Shown piece after piece: positions 10,481 through 18,477 of a DNA stretch of 64,000 nt (its first letter is position 1; each line of letters begins with the position of its first letter). The DNA is taken from assembly GCA_036374995.1 (NCBI GenBank), contig DASUSS010000013.1, forward strand, positions 1-64,000, in the 5' to 3' direction. The notes under the pieces were generated by a model. It was given only the letters and a program-made list of their open reading frames with translations. It did not search any database and had not been told where the DNA came from. Position numbers and translations under genes: made by a program. The DNA comes from SH-MAG3 sp036374995. Lineage in GTDB: Bacteria > Gemmatimonadota > Gemmatimonadetes > Longimicrobiales > RSA9.

Positions 10481-10963
10481 ATGAAGCACCCCGGATTGAC
10501 GCTGCTGTTCGCAGCTGGCGTCGCACTTGCCGCGGACGCGGTACAGGCTCAGACGCAGGCGCGCGCGACGAGCGCCGTCGTCGCATTCCCCGACGCACTC
10601 GAGTGGGGGCCGGCGCCGGCGATCCTGCCGGCCGGTGCCCGGCTCGCCGTGATCGAGGGCGATCCATCGCAGCCCGGCGAGTTCACGATGCGGCTGTGGA
10701 TGCCCGCGGGCTACAGGCTGCCGCCGCACTTTCATCCCGCGACGGAACACGTGACCGTGGTCCAGGGCACGTTCTATGTTGGCATGGGCGACAGGTTCGA
10801 TGAGTCGCAGGTGAGCGCACTGCCGACGGGCACGTTCGGCGCGATTCCCGCCGGCATGCGGCATTACGCGCTGACGAAGGAGGTCGTCGTGATCCAGCTG
10901 CACGGCGTCGGTCCGTGGAGTCTGACGTACGTCGATCCCGCGGACCGGCCGAAAGCGCGCTGA
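10481..10963 (+). CDS. Exported cupin-domain protein
   Basis: A 160-residue protein with an N-terminal signal peptide (about residues 1-23, ending AVQAQ). A single small cupin barrel carries motif 1 PPHFHPATEHVTVVQGTFYV (metal ligands H, H, E, H) and a weaker motif 2 PAGMRHYA, so a mononuclear metal site is likely. The start ATG 10481 follows AAGGAGG. The gene opens an operon: its TGA overlaps the ATG of the ECF sigma factor. The cupin may be the periplasmic sensor or an effector of that sigma system, but this is inference. Enzymatic activity cannot be assigned. Confidence 0.85.
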   Translation: MKHPGLTLLFAAGVALAADAVQAQTQARATSAVVAFPDALEWGPAPAILPAGARLAVIEGDPSQPGEFTMRLWMPAGYRLPPHFHPATEHVTVVQGTFYVGMGDRFDESQVSALPTGTFGAIPAGMRHYALTKEVVVIQLHGVGPWSLTYVDPADRPKAR

Positions 10964-11577
10964 TGGCGCAGCGTCCGGGAGGCCGCCACAGCGAGCTGTT
11001 CGAGCGCGAGGTCGTCGCGCTGCTCCCCGATCTGCTGGGCGCAGCGCTGCGACTGGAGAAGAACCGTGCCGACGCCGAGGACCTCGTGGCGGAGTGTGTC
11101 GCCGCCGCGTGGCAGCGCCTCCCGACGCTGCGGGATCCGGCCGCGTTCCGCGGCTGGATGTTCCGCATCCTGAGCAATCGCTTCATCAGCCAGTGCCGCG
11201 CGCGCGCGTCCTACCGCGAGCTGTCGGTGGAGGAGGAAGTCATGGAGGGCGAGGACTTCTCGCTCTTTCTGCGGCTGCATCAGCCGATGTTGCTGTGGTG
11301 GAGCTCGCCGGAGGAGCAGTTCCTCGACCGGCTGCTGCGTGAAGACCTGGAGCGCGCCGTCGATGCATTGCCGGAGTGCTTCCGTGTGGTCGTCGTGCTG
11401 GTCGATCTGCAGAGCTTTTCGTATCAGGAGGCGGCCGACGCGCTCGAGCTGCCGATTGGCACCGTGCGCTCGCGGCTCGCCCGCGGCCGTGCGCTGCTCC
11501 AGAAGTCGCTCTGGCTGCACGCGCAGGATGCCGGCGTGCGCCCGCTGGATCGCATTGAACCGGTGACCAGGACATGA
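10963..11577 (+). CDS. ECF-type RNA polymerase sigma factor
   Basis: The 204-residue protein starts at ATG 10963, overlapping the cupin stop (TGATG). Sigma region 2 is at about residues 13-80 (ADAEDLVAECVAAAWQRLP and FRGWMFRILSNRFISQCRA). Region 4 is at about 130-185, with the helix-turn-helix SYQEAADALELPIGTVRSRL and following RGRALLQ. The linker is slightly longer than usual (EEEVMEGEDFSLFLRLHQP). The next gene overlaps by ATGA and encodes a zinc-finger anti-sigma. Together they should form a signal-responsive sigma/anti-sigma pair that may control this operon and the following methyltransferase. Confidence 0.92.
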   Translation: MAQRPGGRHSELFEREVVALLPDLLGAALRLEKNRADAEDLVAECVAAAWQRLPTLRDPAAFRGWMFRILSNRFISQCRARASYRELSVEEEVMEGEDFSLFLRLHQPMLLWWSSPEEQFLDRLLREDLERAVDALPECFRVVVVLVDLQSFSYQEAADALELPIGTVRSRLARGRALLQKSLWLHAQDAGVRPLDRIEPVTRT

Positions 11578-11843
11578 CCACACCCGCATCGATGACGTGT
11601 GAGGAAGCGCTCGCGCTGCTGGCCGAGCTGATCGACGCCGAACTGGGCGCCGACCAGCGACAGGCCGTCGAGCATCACCTGGAGGCCTGCCGCAGCTGCT
11701 ACTCCCGCGCCGAATTCGAGCGGCGCTTCAAGCAGCGGCTCGCGCAGATCGGTCGTCGCGATGTCGACGCCGCCTTCGAAGGTCGCATCCGCTCGCTCAT
11801 CAGCCGCTTCGATGACACGCCGCCCGCGGGCGCCGTCGACTGA
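11574..11843 (+). CDS. Zinc-finger anti-sigma factor
   Basis: An 89-residue cytosolic protein whose ATG overlaps the sigma stop (ATGA). It has the ZAS-type motif: an early MTCEEALALL helix, then HHLEACRSC (H-x3-C-x2-C), which binds zinc and can respond to thiol oxidation. There is no transmembrane segment, so it is a soluble redox- or metal-type anti-sigma, not one that senses the envelope. It should sequester the sigma factor encoded just upstream. Confidence 0.85.
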   Translation: MTTPASMTCEEALALLAELIDAELGADQRQAVEHHLEACRSCYSRAEFERRFKQRLAQIGRRDVDAAFEGRIRSLISRFDDTPPAGAVD

Positions 11844-11886
11844 ACGCCGCGCCGACACCCATCGACCTGGACGCAGGAGAAATCCA

Positions 11887-12684
11887 GTGGTTGTCATTAC
11901 CACGAACCAGCGCGACATCATCTTCGAGGCCGTGCGCGCCATGTACACGCAGGTCGCTACGGAGCCGCACCGCGGCTTCCACTTCCCGACCGGCCGCAGT
12001 GCCTGCCGCCTCGTCGGCTATCCCGACGAGGTGCTCGCGCCGCTGCCCGCCACCGCCGTGGAGTCCTTTGCCGGTGTCGGCTATCCGTTCGCGGCGAGCG
12101 TCATCCGGCCGGGCGACACCGTGCTCGATATCGGCTCCGGCTCCGGCACCGATGCGCTCATCGCGAGCGCACTCGTCGGATCGCAGGGGCACGTCGTCGC
12201 GCTCGACATGACGGACGCCATGCGCGCCAAGCTGCAGGCGAACGCCGCGCTCGCCGGCGCGCGCAATGTCCTCGTACTCGACGGCAACGCCGAGAGCATC
12301 CCGCTGCCGGACGAGTCGGTCGACGTCGTCACCAGCAACGGCGTGCTCAACCTCGTGCCGGACAAAGCCGCGGCCGTGCGCGAGATCGCGCGCGTGCTGC
12401 GTCCGGGCGGCCGCGTGCAGATCGCCGACATCATCGTCGCGACCAGCCCGTCGGAAGCCTGCCGCTCGCAGCCGCAGCTCTGGGCCGAGTGCATCGTCGG
12501 CGCGACGCGCGAGGACGAGTACCTCGGGCTGTTCGGGGTTGCGGGCCTCACCGGTGTCGAGGCACTGCGCCATCACGACTACTTCGCCCACAGCAGCAGC
12601 GAGGAGACGAGGAAGGTCGCGGGCAGCTTCGGTGCAATCGCGTTCGTGATGACAGCAGAAAAGCCGACGAAACCTGGCATGTGA
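11887..12684 (+). CDS. ArsM-like SAM-dependent methyltransferase
   Basis: The 265-residue class I methyltransferase starts at GTG 11887, with AGGAG 7 nt upstream. Motif I VLDIGSGSGTDALIA lies at about residues 79-93 and post-motif blocks RVLRPGGRVQIADI at about 169-182. The overall layout (LVGYPDEVLAPLP, SFAGVGYP, SNGVLNLVPDK, LWAECIVGA) follows arsenite methyltransferase ArsM. Two of the three arsenic-binding cysteines are missing: the GxGCG-type position is AGVG and SNCV is SNGV. Cys202 (WAEC) is kept. Methylation of arsenite by the known three-cysteine mechanism is therefore doubtful. It is probably co-transcribed with the cupin/sigma/anti-sigma genes. A paralogue with TGA at the Cys202 position lies at 17645. 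Confidence 0.85.
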   Translation: MVVITTNQRDIIFEAVRAMYTQVATEPHRGFHFPTGRSACRLVGYPDEVLAPLPATAVESFAGVGYPFAASVIRPGDTVLDIGSGSGTDALIASALVGSQGHVVALDMTDAMRAKLQANAALAGARNVLVLDGNAESIPLPDESVDVVTSNGVLNLVPDKAAAVREIARVLRPGGRVQIADIIVATSPSEACRSQPQLWAECIVGATREDEYLGLFGVAGLTGVEALRHHDYFAHSSSEETRKVAGSFGAIAFVMTAEKPTKPGM

Positions 12685-12911
12685 ACCCGGCGCTGGACCC
12701 CGCGCATCAACCTCGCACATTGATGCGCGCGCGGTTCGTCCCCACCGTCACGCCGAGACGTTCCCGTATGAAGTGTTCGGCCGGACATCGCCGTGGTGCC
12801 GTTCGCCCCGCACCAGCGCCGGCCGCGCCCCGGAGCCTTGCGGGAGCGGGCGCCGCCGCGCTTCATGCATGACCGGAACGCCGAGGTTCTCACCCGCCGA
12901 CGGGGTCCATC

Positions 12912-14090
12912 ATGAGGTCTTCACACTTCCGCACCGTGCTACCTCTCGTTGCCGTTCTGGTCACTGCCTCCTGCGCGCGGGAGAGTGCCGAGAGCTGGGG
13001 GTTCGTGGCGACGCTCGGAACCGACACCACATCCGTGGAGCGCATCACGCGCGAGGGAGATCGCATCACGAGCGAGGCGGTCGGTCGCTCACCGCTCGTG
13101 GTGCGACGGCGCTGGGAGGCGACGCTCGCTCCCGACGGATCGCTGCGCCGCTGGTCCATGGACACGCACATCCCGAATGCGCCCCCGGGTGAATCCGACC
13201 TGCACCACGAAGTGGACCTGAGGAACGGCACGATCCGTCTGGTGCGGCAGGCCGGAAGCGACACCACGGACCGCACCTACGTCGACGCATACGTGCGTAC
13301 GGTCCCCTGGAACGCTTTCGTGTACGGCACGTTCGAGCTGCTCTTCCAGGCCGCGCTCGGACTTCCAGACTCCACGCGCATCGGGCAGTACTTCTTCGAG
13401 GGCTGGTCGGAGGGGAACCTCGGCTTCGCGCGCGTCCGGCGACTCGAGGACGGTCTCGTCGCCATCACCAGCACGGGCCTGTCGGGATCGGGCCTCGCAC
13501 GCATCGATGAGCAGGGGCGCATGCTGTCCTACTCGGGCGAGGGCACGACGTACAAGCAGGACGTGCGGCGCATCACGGATGTGCCGGACATCGACGCCAT
13601 CTTCGAGCGGTTCGCGGCCGAGGAGCGAGCGCAGGGTGTCTCCCCGTTGCTCAGTGCACGCGACAACATGCACGCCACGATCGGCACGACAGCCATCGCC
13701 ATCGATTATGGCCGACCGCTCGCGCGCGGCAGGACGCTGCTCGGCGGGCTCATCCCCTACGATCGTGTGTGGCGCACCGGCGCCAACGCCGCCACGCACC
13801 TCACCATCGCCTCACCGCTCCGGCTGGGGGGCATGCCTCTGGACAGCGGAACCTACACGCTCTGGACCCTGCCCGCCCATGATCACGTGCAGCTCATCAT
13901 CAACCGGCAGACGGGGCAGTGGGGCACGGGCTATCAATCCAGCCAGGACATTGCGCGCGTCGCGATGCACGTGGACACGCTCGACTCGCCCATCGAGCAG
14001 TTCACTATCCGCGTGGACACGGCGGGCTCACGGCTCGTGATGGAGTGGGGAACGTTCCGCTGGAGTGCACCGATCGAGGCAGTGCGCTGA
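12912..14090 (+). CDS. DUF2911-domain lipoprotein
   Basis: The 392-residue product begins with a lipoprotein signal peptide ending in VTASCA. Residues about 30-235 form an uncharacterised beta-rich region. The last 150 residues are DUF2911: DYGRPLARGRTLLGGLIPYD, VWRTGANAATHLTI, DSGTYTLWTLP, then QLIINRQTGQWGTGY. DUF2911 proteins are common in Bacteroidota and Gemmatimonadota and have no known function. It is likely anchored on the periplasmic side or the outer membrane. The 227-bp gap upstream shows no confident element. Confidence 0.85.
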   Translation: MRSSHFRTVLPLVAVLVTASCARESAESWGFVATLGTDTTSVERITREGDRITSEAVGRSPLVVRRRWEATLAPDGSLRRWSMDTHIPNAPPGESDLHHEVDLRNGTIRLVRQAGSDTTDRTYVDAYVRTVPWNAFVYGTFELLFQAALGLPDSTRIGQYFFEGWSEGNLGFARVRRLEDGLVAITSTGLSGSGLARIDEQGRMLSYSGEGTTYKQDVRRITDVPDIDAIFERFAAEERAQGVSPLLSARDNMHATIGTTAIAIDYGRPLARGRTLLGGLIPYDRVWRTGANAATHLTIASPLRLGGMPLDSGTYTLWTLPAHDHVQLIINRQTGQWGTGYQSSQDIARVAMHVDTLDSPIEQFTIRVDTAGSRLVMEWGTFRWSAPIEAVR

Positions 14091-14135
14091 CGGCGCAAAG
14101 CGCCTCGCCGACGTGGCATCGGCCGACTGATTGGC

Positions 14136-14537
14136 TCATTCCTCCGGGTGCAGCCCTTCGACCCGTTGGTCGTTCTCACCCGCGTCCGCGGGACGGTAGA
14201 GGATGACGTGGGCACGCTCGAGCGTGATGAGTCCGCCGCCGATCATTACGTCCAGCTCCGGCAGCAGCTCGCGGATGCGCTCCTCGGTGTCGACCACCTC
14301 GATGATGATGGGCAGGTCGAGCGACAGGCGCAGGATCCTGTCGGTATGGACCTTCGCGCTCGCGCCGAAGCCGGCAATGCCTCGCAGGACGGTTGCGCCG
14401 GCGAAGCCGCGTGCGCGGAACAGATTCAGCAGACCCTCGTACAGCGGCTTGCCCCTGTGCGGGCCGTCGAGGCAGCGGTCGCTCTCGCCGATGAAGATCC
14501 GCATCAACGTACGCTCTCCCTCGAATCGATGCGTCAT
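14136..14537 (-). CDS. DUF190 (PII-like) protein linked to CrcB
   Basis: A 133-residue protein of the DUF190 family, which has a PII-like ferredoxin fold. Typical blocks: MRIFIGESDRC, LYEGLLNLFRARGFAGATV, LRGIAGFGASAKVHTDRILR, LPIIIEVVDTEERI. It starts 2 bp after the crcB stop, so the two are one operon under the fluoride riboswitch at 14966-15013. DUF190 genes often accompany crcB. A regulatory or trafficking role in fluoride export is inferred from this pairing. Confidence 0.9.
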   Translation of the reverse strand: MTHRFEGERTLMRIFIGESDRCLDGPHRGKPLYEGLLNLFRARGFAGATVLRGIAGFGASAKVHTDRILRLSLDLPIIIEVVDTEERIRELLPELDVMIGGGLITLERAHVILYRPADAGENDQRVEGLHPEE

Positions 14538-14538
14538 G

Positions 14539-14922
14539 TCACCCCTTCGCGTGCAGGACGGCGTTGGCTGCGCCCATGCCGATGTAGACCGCGGCCAGCC
14601 CGAGCAGGACGCTCCCGAGGACGTAGAGTGCGGCGCGCGACCACGCACCGTCCTCGAGCAGCGCCACGGTCTCGTAGCTGAACGTACTGAATGTCGTGAA
14701 CGCACCCAGCAACCCGATCGTCATGAGCGCGCGCACGTCCGGTGCTACACTCACCGCGTCCAGGTAGCGGACGGCGAATCCGATCAGCACGGATCCCGTC
14801 ACATTGACGACGAGCGTGCCCCACGGAAAGCCGAACGCGGTCCGATCCTGGATCCAGCCGGCGAGTCCGTAGCGCGCGATGGCACCGACACTTCCTCCCA
14901 CGGCGATGTACAACCAGACCAT
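14539..14922 (-). CDS. crcB: Fluoride ion channel CrcB/Fluc
   Basis: A 127-residue inner-membrane protein with four hydrophobic helices, the size of a Fluc subunit that works as an antiparallel dimer. Signature blocks: GGSVGAIARYGLAGW at the N-terminus, WGTLVVNVTGSVLIGF carrying the pore Asn, and GLLGAFTTFSTFSYET, the TTFSTF motif with the Phe-box and central Na+ site. ATG 14922 is preceded by GGAGG. Expression is expected to rise with fluoride through the riboswitch and terminator just upstream. Confidence 0.96.
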   Translation of the reverse strand: MVWLYIAVGGSVGAIARYGLAGWIQDRTAFGFPWGTLVVNVTGSVLIGFAVRYLDAVSVAPDVRALMTIGLLGAFTTFSTFSYETVALLEDGAWSRAALYVLGSVLLGLAAVYIGMGAANAVLHAKG

Positions 14923-14931
14923 GGCACCTCC

Positions 14932-14967
14932 AGAAAAAACCTCCCGGCCGGCGACTGCCGGAGGGAG
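14932..14967 (-). terminator. Intrinsic terminator in the crcB leader
   Basis: On the minus strand CCTCCC-T-CCGGC / AGTC / GCCGG-CC-GGGAGG forms a stem with a small internal loop, followed by TTTTTT (complement of A's at 14934-14939). Its 5' arm abuts the ACTCCT of the fluoride aptamer, so ligand binding should prevent terminator folding, giving an ON switch. Confidence 0.8.
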
Positions 14968-15013
14968 GAGTCATCAGCGGCCGCAGGCCGCGGTTCGGGC
15001 GAACTCCATCGCC
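14966..15013 (-). promoter_or_regulatory. Fluoride riboswitch (crcB motif)
   Basis: The minus strand reads GGCGATGGAGTTCGCC, then a GC-rich hairpin (GCGGCC-TGC-GGCCGC), then TGATGACTCCT. These match the conserved core of the crcB riboswitch, including the GGAG/CTCC pseudoknot partners and the AUGAC segment. It lies about 44 nt upstream of crcB and overlaps its terminator. Confidence 0.94.
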
Positions 15014-15127
15014 ATCGTTCTGTGGGCCGAAGATGGGGGGACGTTGCGCCACCGGCAACCAACGTGCGTCCATCCGCAAGGCCGGGATCGAGCACGCGCG
15101 TGTGCACCGGCCGGTCGCAATCGGCGA

Positions 15128-16066
15128 TCAGCGTCTATCCGGCAGTGCCGCGACCATGGTCGTGCGGCGATCCCGCCCGCGCACATCGAACGTTCGCGAC
15201 CGGCTCGCGGTCGCCCCGCTCGTCAGGTCGGTGATCGTGACGGTGAGCCGGTAGCTGCCCCTCGGCAGTGACGTCTCGACGCGACGCAGCTCCGGCAGTA
15301 CTGCGTCCGGGCCGGCGCCGGACTCGCCTGCGAAACGGAGCCGGACGGGCTCGGACGCACGACCCGGCCGGCCGACATCCTCGATCGCGATCTCCGTCGT
15401 GTACGTGTGACCCGCCGGCAGATTGTAGATCTCGTAGAAGACGTCAAATGCGCTCGACGGCAGCTGCGAGGTCGGGAGGAGAGCGAGTGTGACGTCGCCG
15501 CGCCGCCAACCGTTCTCTTCCTTTTCCTCCGGCTTGCCCAGCGCGATGTCGCTCAGCATCAGCTCCGGTCCACTGTAGTCGGGAATCGGATAGTACTCGC
15601 TGTACATCTGACCGATGCCGGGTGTGGTCGCATCGGTCATGATGACGCGTTGCTGCGTGGTCACGGACGGCGGTGCGAGCACCTCGACGTGCGTGTACAG
15701 CAGGTGGTCCGATGAGAGTGCGCGCGGAACATCGACGTAGACGGTGTCGTGCGCGCCCGACACGGAGCGGCGCGCGGCATCGGCGAGCACGAGCGTCACG
15801 CTGAAGCGGTAGCGGACCCGCCTGTCCACCGTCTCCGTCTCGAGATGACGCGCCTCGACGGCGTACGAGGTCACGATCGTCGTCCGGCCGTTGCGACCCC
15901 GGAACGTGTAGAGGTCATAGAAGAACGGCAGCGGGCGGCGCAGTGCCGTGCCGTCGGCATGCCGCACCGGGCCCGTCGGATCGGCCGGACGTGCGCTCCC
16001 CGGAACATCGACGGACGTCGAGGCGAACGTGAGTCCACAGAGGAGCGACAATCGGAATGCGAGCAT
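15128..16066 (-). CDS. Secreted GWxTD-like domain protein
   Basis: A 312-residue protein with a signal peptide (about residues 1-17). The body is beta-rich and resembles the C-terminal half of GWxTD-domain proteins of Gemmatimonadota and related phyla: a strand-rich segment with YRFSVTLVLADAARRSV, then SELMLSD-type text (GPELMLSDIALG) and a late LPRGSYRLTVTITDLTSG repeat-like strand. No catalytic residues are apparent. It is presumably periplasmic or surface-exposed and structural or regulatory. The family link is by eye only. Confidence 0.6.
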   Translation of the reverse strand: MLAFRLSLLCGLTFASTSVDVPGSARPADPTGPVRHADGTALRRPLPFFYDLYTFRGRNGRTTIVTSYAVEARHLETETVDRRVRYRFSVTLVLADAARRSVSGAHDTVYVDVPRALSSDHLLYTHVEVLAPPSVTTQQRVIMTDATTPGIGQMYSEYYPIPDYSGPELMLSDIALGKPEEKEENGWRRGDVTLALLPTSQLPSSAFDVFYEIYNLPAGHTYTTEIAIEDVGRPGRASEPVRLRFAGESGAGPDAVLPELRRVETSLPRGSYRLTVTITDLTSGATASRSRTFDVRGRDRRTTMVAALPDRR

Positions 16067-16271
16067 TCACCACAGCCGGCGGAGGTGGTCCGGTTAGCAT
16101 AAACACGGCGCTGCCGTGCGTCCAGCCGCGGCGGGGCGCGGATCCAGCCGTGGCCGGCGACCGCCCGCGCCCGAGCCGCCGGCAACGACGTAGTACGGCT
16201 GGCTTGCCGCACCGTTCCATTGTCCTGCATCCTGCGGACCGATCGGCGAGCCTCATGGGACCACCTCGGAG

Positions 16272-17513
16272 ATGAGCGGCATTCAACCGTCGGGGCGTCC
16301 TGCCTCCGGCCGAACGACGCGTACGAGCGCCCGGCGCATACCGCGCAGTGTCTGGGCACTCGGAGTGGTGAGCATGTTCATGGACATCTCCTCCGAGATG
16401 ATCCATGCACTGCTGCCGGTCTTCCTCGTGACGGCCCTCGGCGCTTCGACGCTCACCGTCGGACTCATCGAGGGCGCGGCGGAAGCGATCGCGAATATCA
16501 CGAAGGTCTTCTCCGGCGTTCTGTCCGACTGGATCCGGCGGCGCAAGCTGCTCGCGGTCGTCGGCTACGGTCTGGCCGCAGCGACGAAGCCACTGTTCGC
16601 GCTCGCCGACTCCGTGATGTGGGTCGTCGGCGCACGTTTCCTCGATCGGCTCGGAAAGGGGATCCGCGGCGCGCCGCGCGACGCGCTGATCGCGGACATC
16701 GCCCCGCCGGAAGCTCGCGGTGCGAGCTTCGGCCTGCGCCAGTCGCTCGACACCGTGGGGGCGTTCATCGGGCCACTCGCCGCCATGGGTCTGATGGCGC
16801 TCACGAGCGACGCGTTCCGCACGGTTTTCTGGATCGCGGCCATCCCCGCCGCCGCGGCCATGGCCGTACTCATCCTGGGCGTGCACGAGCCGGAGCGGCC
16901 CGGCGACTCGACCGTGACGCCGCCGCCCCGTCTGGCCGATGTTCGCCGGCTCGGCTCGGCATACTGGGCGGTCGTCGCCGTTGCCGCCGTCCTGACGCTC
17001 GCCCGCTTCAGTGAGGCATTTCTCGTCCTGCGCGCCCTGGATGTGGGACTCACGCTGACGCTCGTGCCGCTCGTTATGGTCGTCATGAACGTCGTGTATG
17101 CACTCGCCGCATTTCCCGCCGGCATCCTCGCGGATCGCACGGGACGGGCGGGCGTGCTCCTCGCCGGGATCGCGTTCCTCGTGGTGGCCGATCTCATCCT
17201 CGCGCTCGGCACTGCGATACCGCTCATCCTGCTCGGTGTCGTGTTCTGGGGGATGCACATGGGATTCACGCAGGGCCTCTTCGCCACGCTCGTCGCCGAT
17301 CACGCACCCGCCGACCTGCGCGGCAGCGCGTTCGGACTCTTCAACCTCTCCACCGGTGCCGCGATGCTCGCCGCGAGTGTCATAGCGGGCGCCCTCTGGG
17401 ATGTGAGCGGCCCGCGCGCCACGTTTGTCGCGGGCGCCGCGTTCGCCGTGATCGCACTGCTCGGGTACGCAGTCGTGCAGCTGCGCTTCCGGCGAGGTCC
17501 GGCGCCGGGCTGA
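16272..17513 (+). CDS. Major facilitator superfamily transporter
   Basis: A 413-residue inner-membrane protein with about 12 transmembrane helices and a Lys/Arg-rich first loop (SGVLSDWIRRRKLLAVVGYG, the MFS motif A region). A conserved stretch RFLDRLGKGIRGAPRDALIA follows TM4. In the C half FPAGILADRTGRAGVLLAG repeats motif A. Sequence style matches the group of MFS proteins annotated as putative drug or metabolite exporters. It precedes the second ArsM-like methyltransferase by 131 bp, so export of a methylated product is possible but only inferred. The N-terminal 20 residues are Arg/Ser-rich; the start could be slightly downstream. Confidence 0.88.
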   Translation: MSGIQPSGRPASGRTTRTSARRIPRSVWALGVVSMFMDISSEMIHALLPVFLVTALGASTLTVGLIEGAAEAIANITKVFSGVLSDWIRRRKLLAVVGYGLAAATKPLFALADSVMWVVGARFLDRLGKGIRGAPRDALIADIAPPEARGASFGLRQSLDTVGAFIGPLAAMGLMALTSDAFRTVFWIAAIPAAAAMAVLILGVHEPERPGDSTVTPPPRLADVRRLGSAYWAVVAVAAVLTLARFSEAFLVLRALDVGLTLTLVPLVMVVMNVVYALAAFPAGILADRTGRAGVLLAGIAFLVVADLILALGTAIPLILLGVVFWGMHMGFTQGLFATLVADHAPADLRGSAFGLFNLSTGAAMLAASVIAGALWDVSGPRATFVAGAAFAVIALLGYAVVQLRFRRGPAPG

Positions 17514-17644
17514 CCCGCAGGCCGGACCGGACGGGCGCCGCATTGACCCCGACCTCTTACGCCGGCAACTTGCAGGCGGTTCGCGCGCGGGCGGCCGGCC
17601 TGCACACTCCGCTCACACCCGGTCCTGTCTCTACAGGAGGAGCC

Positions 17645-18439
17645 ATGCACGCCGATGCGGTCACCACGTCCGACACGCAGGACATCGAGTCCGTCATCAC
17701 GGGCGAAGTCCTGCGGATGTACCAGGAAGTCGCGGAACAGCCGGACGCGGAGTTCCATTTCTTCCACGGCCGGATGGCGGCGGAGATGTTCGGATATCCG
17801 GCCGAGTGGCTGGACCGCGCACCGGAAGGGGCGGTGGCATCGTTCGCCGGAGTCGGCAATCCGCACGAGCGGGCCGACCTTCAGCCGGGCGCGACGGTGC
17901 TCGATCTGGGCAGTGGTGCAGGTCTCGACAGCATCATCGCGGGCTGGCGGGTCGGTGCTTCCGGCAGCGTCATCGGGATCGACGTGAACCCCGCGATGTG
18001 CCGCAAGGCGGAAGTGAACGCTGCGGCCGCGAACACGAGCATGCTGTGCCGCAGCGGCCGCATGGAGGAAATTCCGCTCGACGATCAGAGCGTCGACGTC
18101 GTCATCTCCAACGGCGTGATCAACCTCTCGTTCCGCAAGCGGCGCGTGTTCGAGGAGATCCACCGCGTCCTCAGGCCCGGCGGCCGCATCTCCATAACGG
18201 ACATCGTCAGTGCGAAGCAGCTCTCGCAGTCGATCGTCAACGATCCGAAGCTCTGGGCGAGCTGAATCGGTGGCGCTCTCCCGGAGGGAGAGATGTTCGA
18301 TCTGCTCGAGCGCACCGGGTTCAAGCGCGTGCGGTCGGCGGTCGTGCCGGGGTTCCGGTTCAGGAAGGCATCGACACAGGACTCCGCCGAGGCGTACGGC
18401 GTGAAGGCCGTGATGGTGACCGCGATGAAACCGGCGTAG
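17645..18439 (+). CDS. ArsM-like methyltransferase with in-frame TGA (candidate selenoprotein)
   Basis: The ATG at 17645 follows AGGAGGAG. The first 206 codons encode a class I methyltransferase with motif I VLDLGSGAGLDSIIAG, SNGVINLSFRK and RVLRPGGRISITDI. Codon 207 is TGA (18263-18265), within LWAS-TGA-IGGALPEGEMF. The same frame then stays open to TAG at 18437-18439 and encodes the expected family C-terminus (FDLLERTGFKRV, ending VKAVMVTAMKPA). The paralogue at 11887 reads LWAECIVGA, so TGA aligns with Cys202, the third arsenic-binding Cys of ArsM. A SECIS-like hairpin follows at once. Selenocysteine insertion is the favoured reading. A recent nonsense mutation is the alternative, which would give a 206-residue truncated protein. 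No sel genes lie in the window. Confidence 0.7.
18266..18301 (+). promoter_or_regulatory. Candidate bacterial SECIS element
   Basis: Directly after the in-frame TGA, ATCG (18266-18269) can pair with CGAT (18298-18301). Inside, CTCTCCC (18276-18282) pairs perfectly with GGGAGAG (18286-18292) around the tri-loop GGA. The loop starts 17 nt after the TGA and has G at its first two positions, as expected for bacterial SECIS hairpins. The purine-rich arm could also act as a ribosome site for the ATG at 18294. Confidence 0.55.
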
Positions 18440-18477
18440 ACGCTCCCGGCGCGCGAGACTCTGTCACGAGCGGCCGG

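Noticed and set aside
15915..17543. 542-codon minus-strand frame across the MFS transporter
   Set aside because: It is Arg/Gly/Glu-rich antisense with no motif. The plus-strand MFS gene has 12 hydrophobic helices.
18294..18439. A separate 48-codon gene starting after the in-frame TGA
   Set aside because: The GGAGGGAGAG-ATG looks like a start site, but the product is only the tail of a methyltransferase fold and would not fold alone. Reading through the TGA explains it better, though reinitiation is not excluded.
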